A stretch of 5,511 nucleotides of DNA from an uncultured Eubacteriales bacterium (lineage in GTDB: Bacteria; Bacillota_A; Clostridia; Lachnospirales; Lachnospiraceae), in assembly GCA_902803345.1 (NCBI GenBank), contig CADCPV010000163.1, positions 1 to 5,511 of the forward strand. Reading direction: 5' to 3'. Shown here piece after piece: positions 1-5,509 of the stretch. The notes under the pieces were generated by a model. It was not told the origin of the DNA, did no database searches, and saw only the letters and a program-made list of their open reading frames with translations. Both the position numbers and the translations under genes were made by a program. Within the stretch, counting starts at the first letter, position 1; every line of letters begins with the position of its first letter.

Positions 1-16
1 GGCAGACGCGTCTGCC
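1..16. repeat. Perfect 16-bp palindrome at the left edge
   Basis: GGCAGACGCGTCTGCC equals its own reverse complement over all 16 bases. It lies inside the open frame of the nuclease gene (frame reads Q-T-R-L-P from base 3). It may be chance, a protein-binding site or an edge effect of how the window was cut. No function is claimed. Confidence 0.5.
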
Positions 17-809
17 AAATTCAGAGAGCTTTCCATTGGCGGATTTTCTGCATATTGGCTTTTCTCACCATACACTCATATTGTCAAAAGTGAAAAGTTA
101 CGATGAGCGCATTTTCTATATAAAAAAGGCTGTTGCTGAAAAACTCAGCGTTGATGGCCTAAAGAACAGCATTGCAGAAGATGCTTTTCATCATCAGGGC
201 AGCCTGCCGAACAACTTCACGCGCACGATCTCTGCAGGGCAACAGGCGCTCAAGGCAATTAGCACCTTCAAGGACGAATACCTGCTGGACTACATCAACG
301 TAGAAGAGCTGGATGTCCGTGACATCCAGGACATAGATGAAAAGGTGGTAGAAAACGCCATCATTCACAATGTCAAAAATTTCATCCTGACTTTTGGAAA
401 AGACTTTGCCTTCGTGCGGAATCAATATCATCTGGATGCTTTCGGGGAGGATCAGTATATCGACCTTCTGTTTTTTAACCGGGAGCTGAACTGCCTTGTC
501 GCGGTCGAACTCAAGAAGGGCAAATTCAAAACATCCTATCTGGGCCAGCTCCAGGGATATTTGAGTGTTCTCGACGGCTTTGAACGCAAGCCCCATGAAA
601 ACCCGGCTATCGGCATAATTCTGTGCAAGGATATGAATAAATCGTTCGTTGATTATGTGATCCAGGATTATACCAAACCGATGGGCGTGGCAACATATAA
701 GACTTCAAAGGATATGTCTGATGAATTGAAAAAAGCTCTTCCGCCAATTGAAGCACTCAAAAAGTTATTGGATGAAGGGGATGATTTGGAGACAGACAGC
801 AAAGAATAA
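1..809 (+). CDS. DUF1016/YhcG-family PDDEXK nuclease, 5' part outside the window
   Basis: The C-terminal part of a DUF1016 (YhcG-type) nuclease. The frame is open to the left edge (first full codon at 3). A TTG at 36 is the first possible start, but the codons before it read sensibly and the family's N-terminal domain is missing, so the gene surely begins upstream. Numbering from the TTG: the family's GFSHHTLILSKVK block is at 8-20 and RIFYIKKA at 25-32. The PDDEXK core follows: E106 in a helix, D143 in YIDLLFF, the E158-L159-K160 triad, then Q171/Q173 in GQLQGYLSVLD, and NPAIGIILCKD at 189-199. All expected catalytic residues are present, so this part looks intact. YhcG proteins are putative DNA nucleases often found beside type I restriction-modification genes. 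No such gene is visible here, but the upstream side is unseen. The stop is 5 bp before repeat copy A, with no ordinary terminator between. Confidence 0.9.
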   Translation, partial: QTRLPNSESFPLADFLHIGFSHHTLILSKVKSYDERIFYIKKAVAEKLSVDGLKNSIAEDAFHHQGSLPNNFTRTISAGQQALKAISTFKDEYLLDYINVEELDVRDIQDIDEKVVENAIIHNVKNFILTFGKDFAFVRNQYHLDAFGEDQYIDLLFFNRELNCLVAVELKKGKFKTSYLGQLQGYLSVLDGFERKPHENPAIGIILCKDMNKSFVDYVIQDYTKPMGVATYKTSKDMSDELKKALPPIEALKKLLDEGDDLETDSKE

Positions 810-814
810 ACAGT

Positions 815-934
815 AAAATGGAATGGAAAACTGCTATGGATATTCGAAAATCGTTAATTTTTCAAGGCCAGATTTTGACGCTTTTCCTTGAAAAATAAGG
901 GTTTATAGCCTGGAGGATGGGTTACGGTCTCAAA
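815..934 (+). repeat. Direct repeat copy A (about 120 bp)
   Basis: Aligned by eye to 3291-3410: about 102 of 121 columns identical (17 mismatches, two single-base gaps), roughly 84%, in the same orientation. The best conserved part is an exact 21-base match at 907-927 and 3383-3403. Similarity ends abruptly after CTCAAA at 934. Copy B continues into further paired segments and a terminator, whereas copy A runs straight into the HEPN remnant. Copy A therefore looks like the 5' half of a longer element whose 3' half is missing. It starts 5 bp after the nuclease stop codon. Confidence 0.85.
857..896 (+). other. Hairpin in repeat copy A
   Basis: An 11-bp perfect stem, 857-867 with 886-896 (ATTTTTCAAGG / CCTTGAAAAAT), closes an 18-nt loop at 868-885. 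There is no T-run after the right arm, so it is not a standard intrinsic terminator. The equivalent stem exists in copy B with the same length and loop size. It could be a recognition structure of the repeat or part of a transcript. Confidence 0.6.
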
Positions 935-1499
935 TAATCTATCGGATCGAGCCAAGGATTTACTTGAGAATGCCGTTCATCTATATAATAACATTGACCC
1001 GACAACATTTGGAGCTAATGACGCCAGTACGTATGCGCATGCATATTTTCGGGTTCTTGAAGCGGAATACAATGATAAAGTCATTTCGATTATAAATAAG
1101 AATCTTGATTTTGAAAAATTATACGAAGAAATTGATGATATCGCAGATGAAGATGAACGCGAGAATTGGAAAAAGGAGGCGAGATCTTTAGAAAAAACGA
1201 AAAGGGGAGAAAAAGATTTTTTGACTTTAGGCACTATTCAAGTTTTATTAGGTAAACTTAGATGTGATAAAATGGAGCCACATGCTAACCGTATAATTCA
1301 AGCATTATGGAATGGGCTTACCGATGAAGGCAAAAGAGCTTTTGTTAACGGAAACATGGAGAATGTAATTAATCACAGAATGGTTGATCTTTACAGAAAT
1401 CCTGGAGCACACATTGGTTTAATGCCTTTGTCATCAGCTATGCAGGGAAGAGCATATGTTATGAATAATCTACCAATGATTATTGAATGGTTCAAATAG
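935..1499 (+). pseudogene. 5'-truncated gene remnant with HEPN-type RNxxxH motif
   Basis: The frame ending with TAG at 1497-1499 is open back to 909, but has no ATG, GTG or TTG before a TTG at 1221, which has no good ribosome binding site and lies mid-protein. The upstream codons read as ordinary protein (DRAKDLLENAVHLYNNIDP, then an acidic, lysine-rich helical stretch around 1110-1215), so the N-terminus is missing rather than late. The first codons come from repeat A; gene-specific sequence begins at about 935. Near the end, codons 1395-1412 give R-N-P-G-A-H followed by IGLMPLSSA, the arrangement of the HEPN RNase motif (Rx4-6H) and its following helix. HEPN domains act as ribonucleases in toxin-antitoxin and abortive-infection systems; I cannot name the parent family. 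The stretch is very AT-rich (only 12 G/C in 1081-1140), unlike its neighbours, suggesting transfer. It is probably not translated. Confidence 0.65.
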
Positions 1500-1518
1500 A
1501 AGCGGGTGTAATACTGCC

Positions 1519-1581
1519 CTTGGCAAGTTGTTGGCATCCTTCAAATTAACTTGGCAAGTTTCTTGGCATCTTTCGTATAAA
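1519..1581. repeat. Two 31-32 bp tandem units (iteron-like), plus a degenerate third start
   Basis: Unit 1 is 1519-1549 and unit 2 is 1550-1581. Each begins CTTGGCAAGTT, then has TTGGCATC (1531-1538 and 1563-1570) and a TTC plus AT-rich tail. A degraded third unit starts at 1582 with CTTGGTAA. The period is about three helical turns, so bound proteins would lie on one face of the DNA. It is immediately upstream of the regulator promoter and reads best as an operator array; two units are too few and too similar throughout for a CRISPR. Confidence 0.75.
1548..1560. promoter_or_regulatory. Operator-like dyad AACTTGGCAAGTT (upstream copy)
   Basis: Complementary half-sites AACTTG and CAAGTT flank one central base. 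A weaker version lies at 1517-1529 (CCCTTGGCAAGTT) and a degenerate one at 1580-1592. Spacing between these is 31-32 bp. A likely binding site for a dimeric regulator, perhaps the protein encoded just downstream (inference). Confidence 0.55.
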
Positions 1582-1599
1582 CTTGGTAAAATAGGATAT

Positions 1600-1612
1600 C
1601 ACTTGCCAAGTT
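1600..1612. promoter_or_regulatory. Operator-like dyad overlapping the -35 box
   Basis: CACTTGCCAAGTT has the same half-sites (one mismatch) in inverted orientation relative to the 1548 copy. The promoter -35 hexamer at 1603-1608 lies wholly within it, so binding here should block RNA polymerase. Further CAAGTT/CAAG half-sites occur at 1637-1648, between the -10 box and the ribosome binding site. Confidence 0.6.
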
Positions 1613-1631
1613 GGGCGATTTCTGCTATAAT
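1603..1631 (+). promoter_or_regulatory. Sigma-70/A-type promoter of the AlbA_2 regulator gene
   Basis: TTGCCA (1603-1608) and a perfect TATAAT (1626-1631) are separated by exactly 17 bp. Transcription would start near 1638, giving a short leader before the start codon at 1663. A strong ribosome binding site, AAGGAGG at 1646-1652, sits 10 nt before the ATG. Confidence 0.8.
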
Positions 1632-1662
1632 ATTAACAAGTTAACAAGGAGGTTGCTGCGCC

Positions 1663-3102
1663 ATGAGAGAGGAAGAATTGGTCAGTCTGATTCGAAAAAT
1701 CCAGAGAAGGCAGACAGAATTCCAAACGGTTGAATTAAAAACTGCACAAGTAGATTTCCCCAAAAAGATATACGATACGCTTTCTTCCTTTTCTAATCAG
1801 GATGAAGGCGGTGTCATCATTTTTGGTATTTCGGAAAAAGACAATTATGCTGTTACGGGCGTATATAATGCCGAGAATGCTCAAAAAAAGGCCATGGAAG
1901 CCTGCAGCCAGATGGATCCTAATGTTCGGGCGGTTTTTACCACGACAGAGTTAGACGGGGAAGTTGTTCTTTCTGCAGAGATTCCTCCCGTTGAATACTG
2001 GAACAGACCGGTGTTTTATAAAGGGGCAGGAAGACTGAAGGGTTCGTATGTCAGAGTCGGAGATGCCGATGAGCCGATGAGTGAGTATGAAGTTTACAGC
2101 TTCGAGGCATTTCGCAGAAGAATACGAGATGAATTGCGGCCGGTTCCGGAATGCAGGGAAGATTTTTTTGATAAAAATCGTTTAGAGCAATATCTGGAAG
2201 CAGTAAAACATGAAAGGAAAAATCTGACAGCCTTATCCGAGCCTGAGATCAAGGAGTTGATGGGGGTTACGGTAAAAGGAGAAACGACATTGGCCGGAGT
2301 CATGACGTTCTCATTATATCCTCAGACCTGGTTCCCGCAGCTTTGTATCACGGCTGTGTCCATCCCCGGAACGGAACTGGGAAATACAGATAAAGACGGG
2401 GCAAGATTTCTGGATAATAAGCGTATCACCGGTGCTATTCCGGAAATGCTGGAGGAAGCGGTTGACTTTGTTCGCAGGAACATGCGGACGAAGACCATTG
2501 TGGATGAGAATGGACATCGTGCAGATAAGGACGAATATCCGATTATCGCAGTCAGAGAAGCGATTTTGAATGCATTGGTGCATCGCGATTACAGTATGTT
2601 GACGGAGAATACACCTGTAAGCATTGAGATGTATCGTGACAGAATAGAGATCATCAGTAAAGGAGGACTTTACGGCGGCGGTTCTGTTAACCAATTGGGG
2701 AAGGGACGACCGGAAACCAGAAATGCTGCTCTGGCAAATATGCTGGAACTTCTGAAAGTAACGGAGAATCGCTATTCAGGAATTCCTACGATCATCAAGG
2801 CTTTCGAAGATGCGGAACTCCCCAGACCGGAGTTTACTGTGACTCGTGGTGTTTTCAAGGTGATTTTCCGAAATGGGACAGGAGTGCCTGCGGCAGAGAT
2901 TGATAAGACGGATATTCACCGCGCAATTCTTGAGTATTGCAGGATTCCCAAATCCCGGGAAGAACTGACCGCTTTCACTGGAAAGTCCAGGTATTATACA
3001 ATGTCGGCTATTGTGCAGCCGCTTGTAGATCAGGGCAGATTAAAAATGACGATACCGGAAAAACCTAAGAGCCCAAAGCAGCGTTTTGTGACGACAGGCT
3101 GA
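1663..3102 (+). CDS. AlbA_2/Schlafen-domain, RecG-like ATP-binding transcriptional regulator
   Basis: A 479-residue cytoplasmic protein of the COG2865 type (putative transcriptional regulator, often mis-named ATP-dependent DNA helicase RecG-related). Residues about 12-145 form the AlbA_2/Schlafen domain: E20/E24 in the EFQTVELK block, GGVIIFGI at 49-56 and SYVRVGD at 128-134. Residues about 245-400 are the RecG-like, GHKL-related ATP-binding domain, with REAILNALVHRDY at 298-310 (E299, N303, H307 as N-box), a glycine-rich GGLYGGG at 334-340, and NRYSGIPTII at 369-378. The tail at about 415-465 (DIHRAILEYC..SREELTAFTGKSRYYTMSAIVQPLVDQGRL) is a winged helix-turn-helix. Length is normal and the gene looks intact. 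The ATG is fixed by AAGGAGG and a well-placed promoter. The dyads over that promoter suggest autoregulation. Family members occur in defence islands and as stand-alone regulators; the signal sensed is unknown. Confidence 0.88.
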   Translation: MREEELVSLIRKIQRRQTEFQTVELKTAQVDFPKKIYDTLSSFSNQDEGGVIIFGISEKDNYAVTGVYNAENAQKKAMEACSQMDPNVRAVFTTTELDGEVVLSAEIPPVEYWNRPVFYKGAGRLKGSYVRVGDADEPMSEYEVYSFEAFRRRIRDELRPVPECREDFFDKNRLEQYLEAVKHERKNLTALSEPEIKELMGVTVKGETTLAGVMTFSLYPQTWFPQLCITAVSIPGTELGNTDKDGARFLDNKRITGAIPEMLEEAVDFVRRNMRTKTIVDENGHRADKDEYPIIAVREAILNALVHRDYSMLTENTPVSIEMYRDRIEIISKGGLYGGGSVNQLGKGRPETRNAALANMLELLKVTENRYSGIPTIIKAFEDAELPRPEFTVTRGVFKVIFRNGTGVPAAEIDKTDIHRAILEYCRIPKSREELTAFTGKSRYYTMSAIVQPLVDQGRLKMTIPEKPKSPKQRFVTTG

Positions 3103-3290
3103 GAGGTAAACAGTAGCTTTTTCTGAGTTAACTATAGGCTTACGACTTCGGAATCGTCGAAAGATTAGAAAAATTAAAGGTTTCAGGCATTTTCTCCGCG
3201 TTTTAGTGGCTTTTGTACACGTTGTTACGACGGATAATCTGTCCTCGGAATGGACTTGCGAAGAGTGCAATAATTTATGAAAAAGGGAGA
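3103..3290. other. Non-coding stretch after the regulator gene
   Basis: I see no credible gene, no clear terminator for the regulator and no convincing promoter here. A GATAAT at 3233-3238 resembles a -10 box but has no matching -35. Short ORFs crossing the region on either strand extend into repeat copy B and lack ribosome binding sites or recognisable protein features. Confidence 0.5.
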
Positions 3291-3410
3291 AAAATGTATT
3301 GAAAACTGCCATAGAAATATGAAAAATGTTAATTTTTCGAGGTCAGATTTTGGCGTTTTCCCTTGGAAAATAAAGGGTTTAGAGCCTGGAGGATGGGTTA
3401 CGGCCTCAAA
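3291..3410 (+). repeat. Direct repeat copy B (about 120 bp)
   Basis: The counterpart of 815-934, about 84% identical. Unlike copy A it continues past CTCAAA into a GC-rich segment (3411-3430) and an intrinsic terminator, and so probably represents the more complete form of the element. Together with copy A it brackets 935-3290, which holds the HEPN remnant and the AlbA_2 regulator. Confidence 0.85.
3332..3371 (+). other. Hairpin in repeat copy B, stem kept by G-U pairs
   Basis: Eleven pairs join 3332-3342 with 3361-3371 across an 18-nt loop (3343-3360), the same geometry as in copy A. Relative to copy A, one left-arm A became G (3339, now facing T3364) and one right-arm A became G (3366, now facing T3337). 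Both changes keep pairing as G-U only if the + strand is the RNA. Confidence 0.6.
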
Positions 3411-3467
3411 GCAGCCCGTAGGGCCCCGCAGTTCAGCAAACGTTGATCGGAACCCAATAAACAAGCC

Positions 3468-3505
3468 AAAAGCCTTGATTTTCTTAGAAATTTCGAGGCT
3501 TTTTT
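3468..3505 (+). terminator. Intrinsic terminator after repeat copy B
   Basis: The stem 3468-3478 with 3493-3503 (AAAAGCCTTGA / TCGAGGCTTTT, one G-U pair) has a 14-nt loop and is followed by a T-run, 3500-3505. It separates the regulator/repeat region from the methyltransferase operon. It would stop read-through from upstream or end the candidate RNA. Confidence 0.75.
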
Positions 3506-3677
3506 CATGCCCGGAAACGGGAAATCCGGCGGTATCAAATTTCACGCTTTGGACCGTTTTATACCGGAAATCGCAGGTAAAAAATGGCTAAATCGCACTG
3601 CGACTGAAAAAGGCCCATCGCACATTTCAAAAAATGAGCAGTTTCGGCTGCTGAAAATATACAACCCGGAGGTGGAT
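3506..3677 (+). promoter_or_regulatory. Leader region of the methyltransferase operon; promoter not identified
   Basis: The operon promoter should lie here, after the terminator, but I find no good -35/-10 pair. A small hairpin, AGCAG (3637-3641) with CTGCT (3648-3652) and a six-base loop, ends about 16 nt before the ribosome binding site GGAGG at 3668-3672. That site, 5 nt before the ATG at 3678, fixes the gene start. The frame is open further upstream to an ATG at 3507, but that start directly abuts the terminator T-run, has no ribosome binding site and adds residues unrelated to methyltransferases. Confidence 0.4.
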
Positions 3678-4424
3678 ATGTCAAAACAGAACATCTATGA
3701 TAACGAGAGTTTCTTTGAGAATTTCCGGAAAAACAGGGATAACGAGCTGAACTTCAACGACTGTATCGAAACGCCGATCCTGCTTTCGATGCTTCCGCCC
3801 CTTACAGGAAAGACCATCCTTGATATCGGCTGCGGCATGGGACAGCACGCGAAACAGTATTCCGAAATGGGAGCGGAATCGGTTCTTGGGACAGATATCT
3901 CCGGAAAGATGCTGGAATTTGCGAGAGAACACAATTGCGCCGGGAACATCACTTACAGAGAGCTTGCGATGGAGGATATCGAAGAAATCGACCAGAAGTT
4001 TGATCTGATAACGAGTTCCCTGGTGTTTGATTATGCGGCGGATTTTCCGGGGATGATGAAGAAAATCCACAGACTGATGAAGGACGATGCCGAGTTTGTC
4101 TTCAGCATGTCTCATCCGATTGTAACTGCGTGGGACGGGGTATATGACCGGTATACGCGCACAGAGACAGGAGAACGCCTTTATGCGAACCTTCGGAACT
4201 ATTGTGTGGAAGGGCTCCGGAAAGTCGACTGGGTTGTGAATGGAGTTGAACGCTATCACAGGACAGTTTCCAGCCTGATCAATGGCCTGATCGGTGCAGG
4301 ATTCATAATTGAAGAATGCGAGGAGGCACATCTGTCTGATGAAATGCGGGAGAAATACCCGGATAAGTTCGGCGGGACCATACATCGTCCGGAATTTATT
4401 TTCTTCAGGTGCAGGAAGGCGTAA
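3678..4424 (+). CDS. Class I SAM-dependent methyltransferase
   Basis: A 248-residue cytoplasmic enzyme expected to transfer a methyl group from S-adenosylmethionine; the substrate is not evident. Motif I is ILDIGCGMGQHA at 47-58 (the glycine-rich SAM-binding loop), the acidic residue at the end of strand 2 is D73 in GTDIS, the AMED at 97-100 is the adenine-contact position, and KFDLITSSLVFDYA (107-120) forms strand 4 and motif IV-like residues. The region after about 145 (SHPIVTAWDG..., RTVSSLINGLIGAGFIIEECEEAH) matches the C-terminal half of UbiG/SmtA-like small-molecule methyltransferases, with HRTVSSLINGLIGAGF the usual late helix. No DNA-methylase motif such as NPPY is present, so a restriction-modification role is unlikely. 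It is the first gene of an operon: its stop is 14 bp before the next start, and the next gene's ribosome binding site begins 2 nt after that stop. Confidence 0.88.
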   Translation: MSKQNIYDNESFFENFRKNRDNELNFNDCIETPILLSMLPPLTGKTILDIGCGMGQHAKQYSEMGAESVLGTDISGKMLEFAREHNCAGNITYRELAMEDIEEIDQKFDLITSSLVFDYAADFPGMMKKIHRLMKDDAEFVFSMSHPIVTAWDGVYDRYTRTETGERLYANLRNYCVEGLRKVDWVVNGVERYHRTVSSLINGLIGAGFIIEECEEAHLSDEMREKYPDKFGGTIHRPEFIFFRCRKA

Positions 4425-4438
4425 AAGAGGAGGCTCAT

Positions 4439-5398
4439 ATGACTGATCAGGAAAAATCCATGAAGCATTGTTATCGGCAGTGCATAGTGAAGCGGCTTTG
4501 TGTTTTATTTGCTTTTTTCGTGCTGGTTCTCTCTGTACCGTCATATGCGGATATTATCTATGAACCATATGATGACTTCTATCAGCAGCATATAGATGAA
4601 TGCGAGACGGATTATTATTGGAAAACATATAAAGTGGTTGCCGATTCGCCTGTTTCGGTCGTCAGGTCGCCGGAGGACGACACGGTTTTGGGTGAGTATA
4701 AGCCGGGAAAACTATTTTCGACAAATACAAGGTATCGAAATCGGGATTCGATCTGGTATTACTGTCCGAATTTTCAGCAATCGGATAAAGCCGGCTGGAT
4801 TTCCGGTTCCGGAATCGAGCAGCTTTATGACTCAGACTGCTTCAGGGAGGATCATGCTTCTGAAATCCGGGGTGCGGTAAAGCTGGATCTCAAAGAGCTG
4901 AAGGGCATCACATTTTGCGCCTATCCCGGAGGCCGCATGACAGAAACACGCAGTCTGGGACTGCAGGGCATAGCAGACGGCATAACAGACGAAACGCTGG
5001 AGTGCAGCAACAGCTATACAGATCCGGAGGAAAAACTCTGGGGATACTGCGGTTATTTCTACGGCTCGGTCAACGGATGGGTATGCCTGGATGATCCGGA
5101 GCTTTCCAATACAGATACGGCGGACCCGCTGACAATTTCGGAGGTTCGCGGAGGATCTCCTGCGGAGACGGAAACAGAGACGAGTACGGTAAGAGAATCG
5201 ACGGAAGAAACATCCAAGCCGGAGACTTCTTCGGAGGTAACTGAGACCTCCGAATTTGATACAACCGCTGAGGAAACGAAAGAACCGGAAAAAATAAACG
5301 GTACAGATAAGACATTTATAGTTGTGGGGATTTTGGCTGGTACGGCACTCCTTACAGCTGCAATTGTACTGATTGTGCTGTTGAAAAAGAAGAAGTAA
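4439..5398 (+). CDS. Secreted, membrane-anchored protein with two SH3-like units
   Basis: A 319-residue protein with no family I can name. The start at 4439 is chosen because GAGGAGG (4427-4433) lies 5 nt upstream; a GTG at 4409 overlaps the methyltransferase and lacks support. Residues 1-37 are a signal peptide: basic region, hydrophobic core 20-33, likely cleavage after PSYA (34-37). Residues about 64-127 (YKVVADSPVSVVRSPE..SIWYYCP..KAGWISGSG) look like a bacterial SH3 unit ending in a GW strand. Residues about 157-220 (TFCAYPGG..KLWGYCGYFYGSVNGWVCLDDPE) repeat that pattern, suggesting a duplication. A Thr/Ser/Glu-rich stalk (about 239-288) follows, then a transmembrane helix at 292-315 and KKKK at the end. 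The layout is a surface protein on a stalk with its C-terminus inside. Seven cysteines in the outer part could form disulfides. SH3-like units often bind peptidoglycan; the ligand here is unknown. It is co-transcribed with the methyltransferase. Confidence 0.75.
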   Translation: MTDQEKSMKHCYRQCIVKRLCVLFAFFVLVLSVPSYADIIYEPYDDFYQQHIDECETDYYWKTYKVVADSPVSVVRSPEDDTVLGEYKPGKLFSTNTRYRNRDSIWYYCPNFQQSDKAGWISGSGIEQLYDSDCFREDHASEIRGAVKLDLKELKGITFCAYPGGRMTETRSLGLQGIADGITDETLECSNSYTDPEEKLWGYCGYFYGSVNGWVCLDDPELSNTDTADPLTISEVRGGSPAETETETSTVRESTEETSKPETSSEVTETSEFDTTAEETKEPEKINGTDKTFIVVGILAGTALLTAAIVLIVLLKKKK

Positions 5399-5477
5399 TC
5401 CTGTCACGCCATCTGTCCGGCAAACCGGAAGGGTTCCTGTACTTTTAGCGGACATACAACTTAATACACAAAAGAAT

Positions 5478-5509
5478 GCCCTTGGCTATATAGAGTCGAG
5501 GGCTTTTTT
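5478..5509 (+). terminator. Intrinsic terminator ending the methyltransferase operon
   Basis: A ten-pair stem, 5478-5487 with 5494-5503 (GCCCTTGGCT / AGTCGAGGGC, two G-U pairs), a six-base loop and six T at 5504-5509. It lies about 80 bp after the last stop codon. A small perfect hairpin, TCCGG-CAAA-CCGGA at 5416-5429, sits between stop and terminator. Confidence 0.88.

Larger units (their letters stand above)
3291..3505 (+). ncRNA. Candidate structured RNA ending at an intrinsic terminator
   Basis: Besides the 3332-3371 hairpin, 3394-3399 TGGGTT can pair perfectly with AACCCA at 3451-3456, enclosing a small GCCC-GTA-GGGC hairpin at 3414-3424. A terminator at 3468-3505 follows. A conserved repeat, several compatible stems and a 3' terminator are what an independent small RNA or a leader RNA would show. 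I recognise no riboswitch or T-box signature and found no clear promoter. The alternative is an interspersed DNA repeat that merely carries a terminator. Confidence 0.3.

Noticed and set aside
36..38. TTG as the true start of the nuclease gene
   Set aside because: The frame is open to the left edge with protein-like codons, there is no ribosome binding site, and the family's N-terminal domain would be missing.
857..896. Intrinsic terminator of the nuclease gene
   Set aside because: The stem is AT-rich and the right arm is followed by AAGGG, not a T-run.
977..1234. Minus-strand 85-codon ORF
   Set aside because: It is antisense to the HEPN remnant, low complexity (Ser/Phe-rich) and has no ribosome binding site; a shadow of the AT-rich coding strand.
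1221..1499. A separate 92-residue protein starting at TTG 1221
   Set aside because: The frame continues upstream as plausible protein with no ribosome binding site at 1221; it is better read as part of the longer truncated gene.
1519..1612. CRISPR array
   Set aside because: There are only two to three units, similarity extends across the would-be spacers, no cas genes are present, and the position over a promoter fits operators.
815..3410. Insertion sequence or integron cassette bounded by the repeats
   Set aside because: The repeats are direct rather than inverted ends, no transposase or integrase is encoded, and no attC-like core sites were evident.
3291..3505. T-box or known riboswitch leader
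   Set aside because: No T-box antiterminator sequence and no riboswitch core I recognise; the downstream gene gives no supporting clue.
3225..3591. Overlapping ORFs on both strands through repeat copy B (3277-3591 plus, 3225-3545 minus)
   Set aside because: They run through a hairpin, an intrinsic terminator and a repeat, overlap each other on opposite strands and show no domain features.
3681..4544. Minus-strand 287-codon ORF
   Set aside because: It lies antisense to the methyltransferase, which has clear SAM-binding motifs; the translated product shows no recognisable domain.
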